A DNA stretch of 39,920 nt from Rubripirellula sp. (GTDB lineage Bacteria > Planctomycetota > Planctomycetia > Pirellulales > Pirellulaceae): the NCBI GenBank assembly GCA_016779185.1, contig JADHOA010000005.1, positions 1 to 39,920 of the forward strand. The letters run 5' to 3'. Positions 1-8,516 of this stretch are shown piece by piece. The translations under genes and the position numbers were made by a program. The notes under the pieces were generated by a model, which had not been told where the DNA came from, searched no databases, and saw only the letters and a list, made by a program, of their open reading frames with translations. Positions within the stretch are counted from its first letter, which is position 1. Every line of letters begins with the position of its first letter.

Positions 1-259
1 TTGCTTCCCGCCATCGTAATGACGCGTTATTCAGATTTAGTTGAATCGAAAAAAGTAGTAGTAGCGTTATCGTGAAACCGCCGAACTTTTGGTCGAGGAC
101 TCGTTTGTATGCAACTTTTTTTACATAGCTGATGATTTTCGGGCGGAGCGAAGACGATGGGTAGATCTCATATTGCAGTGTTTCTATGACTTGCTCAATT
201 TGAAAATCCGATTGAAAATCCATTGAGTAATATTCGTGCTGATGATCATCGAACTTCAT
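1..259 (-). CDS. partial hypothetical protein after the ECF sigma factor, runs off left edge
   Basis: This gene is not in the ORF track because it has no stop inside the window. Reading the minus strand from the ATG at 259 gives 86 uninterrupted codons to base 1. The N-terminus is acidic and His/Asp/Tyr-rich (MKFDDHQHEYY), followed by a helical stretch and then a hydrophobic run (FTITLLLLFSIQL) around residues 65-77 that looks like the start of a membrane segment. The ATG lies inside the last codons of the sigma-factor gene, a 14-nt overlap in another frame, so translation is probably coupled. Membrane proteins encoded directly after ECF sigma factors are often anti-sigma factors. That role is inferred from position and the possible membrane segment only. 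No family was recognised. Confidence 0.7.
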   Translation of the reverse strand, partial: MKFDDHQHEYYSMDFQSDFQIEQVIETLQYEIYPSSSLRPKIISYVKKVAYKRVLDQKFGGFTITLLLLFSIQLNLNNASLRWREA

Positions 260-824
260 GGGCGATGCCTTCGTTCGAGTTGGTTGCGATCATTTGACGT
301 AGCTTGCCAAGTGCATATCGATAGCGGCTTGCTGCAGTGGCCGGCGAAATATCTAGAACGCCTGCCAGCTCTTCGAAGGTCATTTGCTCCCAAATTTTTA
401 GCAATAAGACTTCTCTTTGTTTTCTGGGTAATCGGTTGATCGCGCACCATAGCTGTTGCTTGGCCTCGTCTCCTGATTTCGTTGTTGACGGAGTGAGTGA
501 TTGCGATCGTGCTAGCTGATGGGTTGTTACATACTGCTCGCGGCACCGTAGGAAATCAATCGCTTCATTTCGTGTCATTCGCAGTAGATAAGCCCAGGCG
601 CATGTTCGATCGACTATCACATGATGATTCGTTGCTAGTTTAGTGAGCACTAGTTGAACGATATCTTCGCCATCGTGTTGATTCCCCACAATTCCTGTTG
701 CGTAACGCAGCAGCCTAGCCCCGGTAATGTCAAAGAGACCGGAAAGAGAGTGAATATCACCTTCGCGGAGTTGTTCCGTGTACTTTTGCACTTTCGATGC
801 GAAGGTTTGAGATTGGTGCGTCAT
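246..824 (-). CDS. ECF-type RNA polymerase sigma factor
   Basis: A sigma-70 family protein of ECF size (about 190 aa) that would direct RNA polymerase to a small promoter set. Region 2 is visible in the LLRYATGIVGNQHDGEDIVQ segment followed by AWAYLLRMTRNEAIDFLR. Region 4 is visible as INRLPRKQREVLLLKIWEQ followed by the helix-turn-helix FEELAGVLDISPATAASRYR. The track start is a GTG at 839; the ATG at 824 (MTHQSQTF) is preferred here although neither has a strong ribosome site. It lies 40-55 bp downstream of the BatA-like gene on the same strand and overlaps the next gene by 14 nt, so it may be the tail of the moxR cluster or head its own two-gene unit. The regulon cannot be read from the sequence. 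Confidence 0.9.
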   Translation of the reverse strand: MTHQSQTFASKVQKYTEQLREGDIHSLSGLFDITGARLLRYATGIVGNQHDGEDIVQLVLTKLATNHHVIVDRTCAWAYLLRMTRNEAIDFLRCREQYVTTHQLARSQSLTPSTTKSGDEAKQQLWCAINRLPRKQREVLLLKIWEQMTFEELAGVLDISPATAASRYRYALGKLRQMIATNSNEGIAHEVR

Positions 825-878
825 AACACCTAGTGACACGTTCGAGATCTCGCTATTTATCTAAAAAAATTATATTTT

Positions 879-2432
879 TTACAGGTTTTTATCGGTAGCT
901 GGCTTGTTGAATTTCGTCGCGTAAAATCGATTGCTGATAATCTGTTCGAGAATAAGCACTGCACACGCTACAAGGATTGCGGAGGAATGGAGTGGTATAT
1001 TTCGTGCGCTCTTGAGCTGGCGTACGGCTAAGTCATCCAAATCCGAAATGATCTGATAAGAATCGTTGCCAATGCGATCCTCGAAAGTCGATGGATCGAT
1101 ACGTTTAACACTCGTAGCGTTTTCCTGTAGATTCGCGGAGAAGCCGTTTTCTAAGCCTTTGCCTCGTATCCAATAAGTTCCGGCCCGCGAGACCTCTCTG
1201 ATTCGTAGGTAATCACTGGTTTCTAAACCCAAGATAGGCGAGGGTGTCGGATTATCGGGTTCGAATAAAAATCCTTTTCCGGAATAGTCTTCGTTTGACG
1301 ATTTTTTAACACGCAGTGCGAATTGATTACCCACCATGGTGTTGTTAGCGACAGTGCTTCGGTTCGCAAGATACTCAATCATTTGCCGACACAGGAGCCA
1401 TGCTGGCCACGCGTTAGTTCCAAAGAGTCGATTCCAGTATTGATTCTCTTCATTGATTGCGGGGAAAGGCGTATTGATCATGAGTAATGTTCCGATCTGT
1501 TGATCGTCTTGTTCGTTGTTCACCCACTGCCTTTCGATGATTGCGGGATGATCGGTACCCGCAAATATCGCCATCACACCATCTTTCTCATTTGGTTCAA
1601 CACGCCAATACTGTTGAATTCGAAAGTTGCCCCATGGAACATTTTCCGATAGTGAAAGTAGGGCGGGATGTCGTGAATCGACGAGTTGTAGAAAGGTGCC
1701 AGGATCAGGGCTTCGCCATCGTCTCGGGGTTCCCTGAAACCACTGGCCTTTGCTTGACTGTAGTTGGCTTTGATTTCCAAAACAAACTAGGACCCGCCCT
1801 CCTCCGTTGAGGTATTCTTCGGCGAGCCTGTAAGTTGCGTCTTGTGGCGGAGGGTCAATCAGTGCAACGACCGAGTAGTTTTGCATTCGAACGATCGGTA
1901 GATCTTCGAAGCTGATTTCATCGGTTAGATATTCCGGAGAGGATGCGACTTCTGAATTGACGGTGACAGCATTCGACACTACCGATGACTCCTCGCGAGA
2001 GTTACTCACGACTAGCAACCTCGAAGGTGGTGTGATTTTTACGGAGAAGTAACGTACATCATCCAATCCTAAAGCGTCTTGGCCTGCCAAGCGAACACGC
2101 CCATGGTGTGTTCCAATTGGTAACGCGGGTAGATTCAAAATTAACTGTTGAGCTGATCCCTGCTTCATGATCACGCTTCTTCGATCTGCTGGAAAAGTAT
2201 TCGGAGAGATTATTTCTCCGTTTTGAAGCATGGGTAACGAAGGATTGTTCTCAAAAATCTCGAGTTCTGCGGTAACAGAAACATCATTAGCTCCATTACT
2301 TTCGTTGTTGCTGACGGTGAAGCTAATCGGCAGAGAAGTATTTGCGGGCGGGCTCTGATCAGCGGGTTGTGGTAAGGAAAGACTCCAGTTTCTTCCTTCA
2401 AATTCACCGATGTCAAAAATGGTCAAATTCAC
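879..2432 (-). CDS. BatA-like membrane protein, C-terminal part (out of frame with the upstream part)
   Basis: The track gives 517 aa starting at a GTG that overlaps the stop of the upstream ORF (GTGA). Its first residues (NLTIFDIGEFEGRNWSL) resemble the mid-protein CARDB-like region that follows the vWA-like domain in planctomycete BatA proteins. A glutamine-amidotransferase-like region follows around residues 140-230 (RLLVVSNSR; EEYLNGGGRVLVCFG). A C-terminal membrane helix lies near residues 482-500 (SSAILVACAVLILEQII). The reading frame stays open and protein-like for about 49 codons upstream of the GTG, past the point where the other ORF diverges. This suggests that 879-3265 was one gene of roughly 800 codons, now frameshifted. 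Genuine translational coupling of two subunits is the alternative. Same strand as moxR and the DUF58 gene. Confidence 0.8.
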   Translation of the reverse strand: MNLTIFDIGEFEGRNWSLSLPQPADQSPPANTSLPISFTVSNNESNGANDVSVTAELEIFENNPSLPMLQNGEIISPNTFPADRRSVIMKQGSAQQLILNLPALPIGTHHGRVRLAGQDALGLDDVRYFSVKITPPSRLLVVSNSREESSVVSNAVTVNSEVASSPEYLTDEISFEDLPIVRMQNYSVVALIDPPPQDATYRLAEEYLNGGGRVLVCFGNQSQLQSSKGQWFQGTPRRWRSPDPGTFLQLVDSRHPALLSLSENVPWGNFRIQQYWRVEPNEKDGVMAIFAGTDHPAIIERQWVNNEQDDQQIGTLLMINTPFPAINEENQYWNRLFGTNAWPAWLLCRQMIEYLANRSTVANNTMVGNQFALRVKKSSNEDYSGKGFLFEPDNPTPSPILGLETSDYLRIREVSRAGTYWIRGKGLENGFSANLQENATSVKRIDPSTFEDRIGNDSYQIISDLDDLAVRQLKSARNIPLHSSAILVACAVLILEQIISNRFYATKFNKPATDKNL

Positions 2433-3265
2433 TTCGTCAAGCTTGATGGGAACGGGCTTTTCATCGGCTGAAGATCGATGATTCCAGCTAAATTCGGTAG
2501 GTCGCTGACGCAGAAAATCAGTTTTGATTCTAAGTTGCTTGTCTTTAGGACCTGAGAAGCGATTGCAAACTGTTCTTCAATCGGCCGAGGCGATTCGATT
2601 ACCTCAAGTTGTCGCAGTTTGGTTTTCGAGCGATTTTTATCAAGTGTAAATGTTGCGGTCTTTGTTGAGCGATCAATCATGCAGATTTGACTCGAATCCG
2701 GCAGACCATCGATAAATGATTCACCCACCCGCTTTATTCGCTCGAGGTGTTGGCCCCGGCGATCAGTCCAAGCTGCAGACGGCCCATTATCTATAATGAT
2801 AGCGACAGCTTGTGGCACATTTAGATTAACCGTAGCGTCGGTCGATCGTGCGAGGGTGAGGCAACTCCAAATTGTCGAACCAAACACAAGTAGGCAGCCA
2901 ATCATCGCTAGACCGCGAACAAAAGATCTTTGTTGATTTTGCGATTTTGCCACGCTCGCCATTGCTAAAAGACTTATGCCAAGAAGCATCATTGCGGCAA
3001 CGCTGATCCATGTCGTTGAATACGCCACTCCTATCATTGGTTGGGCGAGGGTTAACGCTAGTAAGAGGATTAGCGCGATACGTGCGGCAAGAAGCCACCA
3101 CTTCTTTATTTTTGCGCGACTTTGCGTCAACGAAGCTTTATTGCGTAGCAATCCAATCGATGGAAAGACAACTCGTTTTGGCTGTCGTCGCGAAAGTAGA
3201 TGCAGTGCGATTGGAATCGCAACAGCTAGTCCACCTAAGATTAAAGAAGCATTTAAAAAGGTCAT
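2429..3265 (-). CDS. BatA-like membrane protein, N-terminal part
   Basis: A 278-aa ORF opening with the typical BatA N-terminus: a membrane helix (ASLILGGLAVAIPIALHLL, residues 5-23), a basic patch (SRRQPKRVVFPS) and a second helix (LLAARIALILLLALTLAQP, about 58-76). Two more helices lie near 85-107 and 117-140. A degenerate vWA-like domain follows, starting AVAIIIDNGPSAAW; the usual DxSxS metal site reads DNGPS here. Around residue 253 (VSDL) family members continue as SDLQ followed by a Trp-containing stretch. That continuation is found in the -1 frame, while this frame runs into about 25 atypical residues and a stop. The product is probably a truncated half unless frameshifting occurs. Third gene of the moxR - DUF58 - BatA series. 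Confidence 0.8.
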   Translation of the reverse strand: MTFLNASLILGGLAVAIPIALHLLSRRQPKRVVFPSIGLLRNKASLTQSRAKIKKWWLLAARIALILLLALTLAQPMIGVAYSTTWISVAAMMLLGISLLAMASVAKSQNQQRSFVRGLAMIGCLLVFGSTIWSCLTLARSTDATVNLNVPQAVAIIIDNGPSAAWTDRRGQHLERIKRVGESFIDGLPDSSQICMIDRSTKTATFTLDKNRSKTKLRQLEVIESPRPIEEQFAIASQVLKTSNLESKLIFCVSDLPNLAGIIDLQPMKSPFPSSLTK

Positions 3266-3396
3266 TCCAGCGAAACGAATTCAAGCAGGAGGTTGAGAGA
3301 AAAATTTTAATGACTACGACGGTAGTTGACCGAAAGCATCATGATGCGAGTTGTCATTCTTTTGAGAATAAAAAGCTTTTGATGAAGAACCGCTAG

Positions 3397-4302
3397 CTAG
3401 AATCGATTTTGTCGTTGAATCAAGTATTCGGTCAACGCTTTATCAAACGGCATGCTTGTGTCGAGCGGCACATAGTCGATTCGAAGGCTATCGCAGCCTT
3501 CGCGATATCTTTGGCGAAATTCTTTCAGGTCACTAAGGTACTCCTCACGCAGTTCTGATGCGTCGACCGTAATGATTTGACCAGATTCTGAATCTTCAAA
3601 TTCGACGGGTCCTTCATAGGGAAAATAAACCTCGGCCGCATCCAGTACATGAAAAACAATCACGTCATGACCCGAGTGTTTGAGCCGAGCGAGCGCAGAG
3701 ATCATTTCGTCTGGATGGCCGCTATCTTCTCCATTGGGCAACAAATCTGATAGTAGCATCACAAGGGAATGATGCTTAAGCATGGCTGCAATCTGCGAGA
3801 GACAATGAGGTAATCCCGTAGCGCCTTTGGGTTCAAGTTGGCTGAGTTGGCTCAAAACATCACCAAGGTGACCTCTTCGGCTTCGAGCAGGGAGTAAGGC
3901 TTGTACTTTGTCCGAGCAGGTTAAAAGTCCGACAGGATCTTGCTGCATGGTCATCAGACACGTTAATGAAGCGGCTAGGCATGTGCAGTATTCGAACTTC
4001 GTCATACTCTGACTCTCAGTGAATCCCATGGACTTTGAGAGATCCATTACCAAGTATCCGGTCAGATTCGTTTCTGCTTCAAATCGTTTGACAAAATACT
4101 TGTCTGTTTTTGCATAGGCTAGCCAATCAATCAATTTTGGGTCATCACCGCGGTGGTACCGGCGGTGTTCGCTAAACTGCACCGAAAAACCATGGAACGG
4201 ACTTGAGTGTAAACCTTGCAAAAAACCACGGATCACCATTCTTGCTCGAAGATCCAATCTTTGGATCTGTTGCAGAGATTCAGGGGAAAGAGAGTTGGTC
4301 AT
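3397..4302 (-). CDS. DUF58 domain protein (vWA-like, MoxR partner)
   Basis: A 301-aa soluble protein of normal length for the family. The DUF58 signature is clear: FSEHRRYHRGDDPKLIDW around residues 43-61, then YFVKRFEAETN, then the vWA-like strand and metal site VMDLSKSMGF (DxSxS) near residue 98. A further vWA-like strand reads SLVMLLSDLL. Members of this family are encoded beside MoxR AAA ATPases, which are thought to remodel vWA-containing clients. The client is not identifiable here. It lies about 73 bp after moxR and 131 bp before the BatA-like ORF, on the same strand and presumably in one operon. The ATG at 4302 gives the usual N-terminus, with LDLRARMVIRGFLQG. Confidence 0.92.
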   Translation of the reverse strand: MTNSLSPESLQQIQRLDLRARMVIRGFLQGLHSSPFHGFSVQFSEHRRYHRGDDPKLIDWLAYAKTDKYFVKRFEAETNLTGYLVMDLSKSMGFTESQSMTKFEYCTCLAASLTCLMTMQQDPVGLLTCSDKVQALLPARSRRGHLGDVLSQLSQLEPKGATGLPHCLSQIAAMLKHHSLVMLLSDLLPNGEDSGHPDEMISALARLKHSGHDVIVFHVLDAAEVYFPYEGPVEFEDSESGQIITVDASELREEYLSDLKEFRQRYREGCDSLRIDYVPLDTSMPFDKALTEYLIQRQNRF

Positions 4303-4375
4303 GGTGAGCTTTGTGTTTTACAAACCGTCGGCATGTGAACGTGTTTTTTTGCATCCGCTACTTCAGCTCATCACG

Positions 4376-5473
4376 CTAACGCGTCAATTTTTCTGGTGAT
4401 GGTTCTGGTACGTCCTCGAGAAGTTTTTTGATGATTGAGTCGGAATTCATTCCTTCGGCTTGAGCTTGAAAGTTCGTACTAATGCGGTGCCTTAACACAG
4501 CTGTTGCGACGCGTCGAATGTCATGTGGGTCAATGCTGAAACGGCCGTCCATTGCCGCGATCGCTTTTGCGCCGGCAATAAGGTTTTGCCCAGCTCGAGG
4601 TCCGGCACCACAGTCAACTAAGCTCTTGACGTATTCAGGGGCCGTTTCGTCCGTCGGTCGAGTCGCACGAACGAGTCGCGTTGCATATCGAATGACATAC
4701 GGGTTGACGGCGATGCTCGCGACAAGCTTTTGAATGTTTAAAATTGCTCGTGCTGATAATACCTTGTTAACTTGAGGTTTCTCACCTCGCGTTGTAGACG
4801 TAAGTATCTGCTCTTCTTCAGATGCTGACGGGTAATCGATCTTAATATTGAACATGAAGCGGTCGAGTTGAGCTTCCGGTAGCGGATAAGTGCCTTCTTG
4901 TTCGATCGGGTTTTGTGTTGCAATGGTAAAGAATGGAGATGGTAACGAGTAGGATTCTCTGCCAATGGTTACCTGTCTCTCTTGCATCGCTTCGAGAAGC
5001 GCCGCTTGTGTTTTGGGTGGAGTGCGGTTGATCTCGTCTGCTAATAGTATGTTTGTAAAAATCGGACCTTCCACGAATCTAAAGTTTCGTTTACCCGATT
5101 CATCTTCTTCCAACACCTGCGTTCCGGTGATATCCGAGGGCATTAGGTCGGGAGTAAATTGAATTCGTTTAAAGGAAACATCTAGGATTTCGGAAAGGGT
5201 GCTGACCATCAATGTCTTGGCCAGTCCCGGCACTCCTTCGAGTAGGCAGTGGCCTCGCGTGAAGATGGCAGCAAGCAATTGCTCAATGGTTTCGGATTGG
5301 CCAACGATCACTTTCGCCAGTTCTTGACGCATGGTTTGCTGGTGTTCTGCAAACTCTCGTAACACATCTGCCAGATTTCGCGCTGGCGATGGATTGGTGC
5401 TAGCTGCCTTGCTGACGCCGCCGGAAGGTTGCGGCGAGGCGGGATTGGATGCTGGCGGAGGGGAACCACTCAT
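4376..5473 (-). CDS. MoxR family AAA+ ATPase
   Basis: A 365-aa AAA+ ATPase. A Pro/Ser/Ala-rich N-terminal tail of about 30 residues precedes the core. Walker A reads GVPGLAKT, and Walker B with the MoxR signature reads LLADEINRTPPKTQAALLEAM. QVTIG and the sensor-1 region ATQNPIEQEGTYPLPEAQLDRF follow, and the C-terminal lid contains GAGPRAGQNLI. MoxR proteins are chaperone-like ATPases that act on vWA-domain partners, consistent with the DUF58 and BatA-like genes downstream. It is the first gene of the minus-strand cluster and faces the cyclase-fold/DUF4159 gene across about 165 bp that should hold divergent promoters; no clear promoter boxes were recognised there. Confidence 0.95.
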   Translation of the reverse strand: MSGSPPPASNPASPQPSGGVSKAASTNPSPARNLADVLREFAEHQQTMRQELAKVIVGQSETIEQLLAAIFTRGHCLLEGVPGLAKTLMVSTLSEILDVSFKRIQFTPDLMPSDITGTQVLEEDESGKRNFRFVEGPIFTNILLADEINRTPPKTQAALLEAMQERQVTIGRESYSLPSPFFTIATQNPIEQEGTYPLPEAQLDRFMFNIKIDYPSASEEEQILTSTTRGEKPQVNKVLSARAILNIQKLVASIAVNPYVIRYATRLVRATRPTDETAPEYVKSLVDCGAGPRAGQNLIAGAKAIAAMDGRFSIDPHDIRRVATAVLRHRISTNFQAQAEGMNSDSIIKKLLEDVPEPSPEKLTR

Positions 5474-5639
5474 GAGACTTCGTCGATTCGGTAGTGCAAA
5501 AAGTTGAATATCTCGTGCTCATCGCACTTGATTCGTTTTCGGAATATCAGGACGCTGATTGTTTGTCGCAGCGGTTTCTGAGCTGAACGATTGGTTGCTA
5601 GCAAAAATCGCATATTGGATGGGCAGAAGGATGATTTGG

Positions 5640-8054
5640 ATGAAGAGTAGCGGCAGAGTGGCTTCGGCGTCACGATTGGTTTTATGTTTTTTCGTGGTCT
5701 TGGGTTTCTTTCGTCCAATCAAAAAGTTCATCCTCCTTTTTACTGCGATGCTGCTTGCGGTGTCCGCCGGCAATCCCATTTCACATGCGGCGATCGATCC
5801 GGTAATCGTTCAACAGTCAATTGATCGAGGTGTGATCTACTTGAAAAAAAACCAAGGGATCAGTGGTGGATGGAGAGAATATAGTGGCCAGTCGTGCGGA
5901 CTTTCTTCCTTGTGTACCTTGGCATTGCTGAACTCGGGTGTGTCTTCAGAAGACGAAGTGATTCAAAAAGCCATTAAGTATTTGCGGGATTTTGAACCCG
6001 AGGAAACCTACTCTGTAGCGTTGCAGACGCTGGCTTTTTGTAAGTTCGGTTCCGCGGGCGATCTTCCCCGCATTCGACGAAACGTCCAGTGGTTGGTGGC
6101 TCATCAACGCGTAGGAGATGCAATCAGCGATCGCGGCGGGAGTTGGGATTACGGAAGGCAGCGTGGTAGTGGAGATCCATCCAACACACAGTTTGCGTTG
6201 CTGGCTCTGAGCGCTGCTGCTGAATTGGGCATCGATGTCAATCCTGAAGTTTTTCGGCGTTCGATCCAGTACTGGTCTGTTAGGCAAAGTGAAGGCGGTT
6301 GGAGTTATGGTAACAGTCCCCGTCTTTCTGGGAGTATGACCTGCGCAGGAATTGCATCGCTTGTGATTGGCAACCAATGCTTGCGTGCTGAGGGTGAGCT
6401 GCAAATCGATTGTTGCGGCAGTGAAACTGATCAACAGCGGCTTGTCGAGAACGGTCTTCGTTGGCTCGGAGAAAACTTTACGCTTCAGGTCAACCCAGGT
6501 GGAGATTCTCTTACCTTTTTTTATTACCTCTACGCACTTGAGCGAGTCGGGAGGCTAACGGGTAGGAGGTTGATAGGAGGTCATGATTGGTATCGCGAGG
6601 GTGCCGAGCGGCTTCTCGCCTTGCAAGATGAATTTGTCGGCTTCTGGTCTGGTTCAGGAGCGATGGAGCAAAATCGTGATATTGCCACCTCATTTGCATT
6701 ATTGTTTCTTAGTAAAGGTAAGCGGCAAGTTGTGATCGGTCGTGCGAAATATGGATCTCAAAGTGATGGTGATTGGCAGCAACATCCTAACTCACTCCGT
6801 CAACTCGTTAGGCATGTCGAAAGAGACTGGGGGCGTGATTTAAGTTGGCAATCGATCGAAATGGATTCAGCCGAATTGCAGGATCTGTTGCAAGCACCTG
6901 TTTTGATATTCAGCGGAGCGGATTCTTTCCGGCTCTCGGAAGCCGTAAAGAATCGTCTTTTGGATTACGTGGAACAGGGTGGCTGTTTAGTTTTTGAGGC
7001 GCAGGCAGACGTGGGCTGTGGAGATGCAACGGGGTTTGAAGATAGTGTCAGAGAGTTGTGCAGCGACTGGTATGGTGACGTTGGGTTCGAACGTTTGCCA
7101 CCGTTCCATCCCCTATGGTCAATTCGACACCGTGTCGATCCTGCTCAGATTTCTGATGAGTTTTGGGTTTATGGGATACAGGCTTGTTGTCGCACTGCGG
7201 TCTTTTATCTCCCGCAAAGTCTTTCTTGTCGCTGGTCATACGGTGATTTTTTATTCCGTCGACCCAAGCAGATAGATGAGACTGGTTCACAAAATCAGAT
7301 ACAAGCTTTACAGCAAGTCAACCATGCAATTCATCTAGGCGAAAATCTAATCGCCTACGCCACGGGGAAAGAGCTCAAGGAGAAACTTGATACCAGAATG
7401 GTACTTCGGGGCGAGGCGGTGACAGAGGTAAAGAGATCGGAAGTCCAATTGGCGACTCTCGCATTGGGTGCGGGCGCTTCGGAGGCAAAGCGAACTGTTC
7501 CCAATGCGGCCAATCTCGTGTCATCAAGCGTGCCTGTCGCATTGGTGGCCCCTCGTGATCCTGTTGGATTCGATTCGGTAGCTCTACAAGATGTGCCTTT
7601 TTTATGGGTCCACGGTCGTCAAGATTTCGTGCTAACCCAAGAACAACGTCAAGTCCTCAGGAACTATATCGAGAATGGCGGTATTGTGATCGCCGCTTCT
7701 CTGTGTGGTGACGACGGGTTTACGACCGCATTTCGTCGCGAGTGGATTTCAGTCTTTCCTGAATTGCCCTTGGAAGTCGTTCCCACTGATAGCGAATTAT
7801 TGAATGTTTCGAATGGTTATGACATACGATCAGTCCCAATTCGTCGTTTTGATCGCTCTGGAAAACTGGTAAAGAGTGTCGGGTCACCTGCTTTAGAGTG
7901 GATGAAATATGACGGATTGGTTTCTCTTATTTTCTCACCACTCGATTTGAGTTGTGCGTTGGAAAGTCCAAATTCGATTCAGTGTCCCGGCTATGAGACG
8001 GATGTAGCTGCCAAGATTGCGGCGAACATTGTTCTCTACTGCCTTCAGCAATAG
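5640..8054 (+). CDS. exported prenyltransferase/squalene-cyclase-fold protein with two DUF4159-like domains
   Basis: The track start (TTG 5559) reaches back into the region upstream of moxR. ATG 5640 (MKSSGR) is preferred because AGAAGG lies 9 nt upstream and it leaves a hydrophobic export signal (FILLFTAMLLAVSAG) ending near HAA. The N-terminal half has alpha/alpha-toroid repeats of the prenyltransferase/squalene-oxidase type (VIYLKKNQGISGGW; GGSWDYGRQ; IQYWSVRQSEGGWSYG). A DUF4159 region follows (QLVRHVERDWGRDLSWQ, LIFSGADSFRLSE, YVEQGGCLVFEAQA), and a related second copy appears near the C-terminus (FLWVHGRQDFVLTQEQ, YIENGGIVIAAS). No catalytic Asp motif of true cyclases was identified, so it is probably a binding protein. 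It is divergent from moxR, a common planctomycete pairing. About 804 aa. Confidence 0.85.
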   Translation: MKSSGRVASASRLVLCFFVVLGFFRPIKKFILLFTAMLLAVSAGNPISHAAIDPVIVQQSIDRGVIYLKKNQGISGGWREYSGQSCGLSSLCTLALLNSGVSSEDEVIQKAIKYLRDFEPEETYSVALQTLAFCKFGSAGDLPRIRRNVQWLVAHQRVGDAISDRGGSWDYGRQRGSGDPSNTQFALLALSAAAELGIDVNPEVFRRSIQYWSVRQSEGGWSYGNSPRLSGSMTCAGIASLVIGNQCLRAEGELQIDCCGSETDQQRLVENGLRWLGENFTLQVNPGGDSLTFFYYLYALERVGRLTGRRLIGGHDWYREGAERLLALQDEFVGFWSGSGAMEQNRDIATSFALLFLSKGKRQVVIGRAKYGSQSDGDWQQHPNSLRQLVRHVERDWGRDLSWQSIEMDSAELQDLLQAPVLIFSGADSFRLSEAVKNRLLDYVEQGGCLVFEAQADVGCGDATGFEDSVRELCSDWYGDVGFERLPPFHPLWSIRHRVDPAQISDEFWVYGIQACCRTAVFYLPQSLSCRWSYGDFLFRRPKQIDETGSQNQIQALQQVNHAIHLGENLIAYATGKELKEKLDTRMVLRGEAVTEVKRSEVQLATLALGAGASEAKRTVPNAANLVSSSVPVALVAPRDPVGFDSVALQDVPFLWVHGRQDFVLTQEQRQVLRNYIENGGIVIAASLCGDDGFTTAFRREWISVFPELPLEVVPTDSELLNVSNGYDIRSVPIRRFDRSGKLVKSVGSPALEWMKYDGLVSLIFSPLDLSCALESPNSIQCPGYETDVAAKIAANIVLYCLQQ

Positions 8055-8288
8055 CTCTTTTGGGTGGTTTCTTGATTGCGATTGGAGCGGTTCCATGAAT
8101 GAAGCTGCCCGAAACACTGTCAGATTCCGAGGATAATAAGATTTTCGATTACCCATCTTGGTGTATCTCCCTATTTCTACTTGTGGAAATTGCCGATTCG
8201 TTGCAATAATCCCTCCTCCCAAAACTGGACTGTTATTGTCAAACACGCTGTAAAAGACAACGAAAACTAATTCTCTCGAGCCCGAGTC
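8055..8288. other. intergenic region before rpmG
   Basis: These 234 bp separate the DUF4159 gene from the L33 gene. No RNA gene and no open frame that looks real was seen. The minus-strand ORF at 7935-8246 is a shadow of the DUF4159 C-terminus. The L33 promoter should lie here, but no convincing -35/-10 pair could be assigned. Confidence 0.4.
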
Positions 8289-8453
8289 ATGGCCAAAAGT
8301 AAGAAAAAAGCAGAAACCATTTTTCTCGTTTGTGAAGAATGTGGCGACTACAACTACTCGCTTAAACGCAAGCCAGGTGGAGAAAAGCTCCGTCTAAAAA
8401 AATATTGCCCGCGTTTGCGAAAGCACACATTTCACGCTGAAAAGAAAAAGTAG
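8289..8453 (+). CDS. rpmG: 50S ribosomal protein L33
   Basis: Too short for the ORF track. The ATG at 8289 opens 54 codons ending at TAG 8451-8453. The basic start [10 protein letters not shown], the Cys pair CEECGDYNY, the basic loop and the tail [21 protein letters not shown] match bacterial L33, a component of the 50S subunit near the E site. In the zinc-binding form of L33 there are two CxxC pairs. Here the first is intact (CEEC) but the second is CPRL, so one of four zinc ligands is missing. The gene stands alone, followed after about 36 bp by a rho-independent terminator, so it appears monocistronic. Confidence 0.95.
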   Translation: MAKSKKKAETIFLVCEECGDYNYSLKRKPGGEKLRLKKYCPRLRKHTFHAEKKK

Positions 8454-8489
8454 GCAAATAGTTTGCCCTCGCAAGTTAGATCAATTGGA

Positions 8490-8516
8490 GGTCGGCTTTT
8501 ATGGCCGGCCTTTTTT
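8490..8516 (+). terminator. rho-independent terminator after rpmG
   Basis: GGTCGGC (8490-8496) pairs with GCCGGCC (8504-8510) through seven pairs, one of them a T-G wobble. The loop is 7 nt and a run of six T follows directly. It sits about 36 nt after the L33 stop codon on the same strand. Confidence 0.85.

Noticed and set aside
5470-5718. 82-aa minus-strand ORF overlapping the moxR start by ATGA
   Set aside because: The overlap looks like coupling, but most of the ORF is antisense to the leader and signal peptide of the DUF4159 gene and the protein is not convincing.
7935-8246. 103-aa minus-strand ORF
   Set aside because: Shadow of the DUF4159 C-terminus plus intergenic sequence; no recognisable motif.
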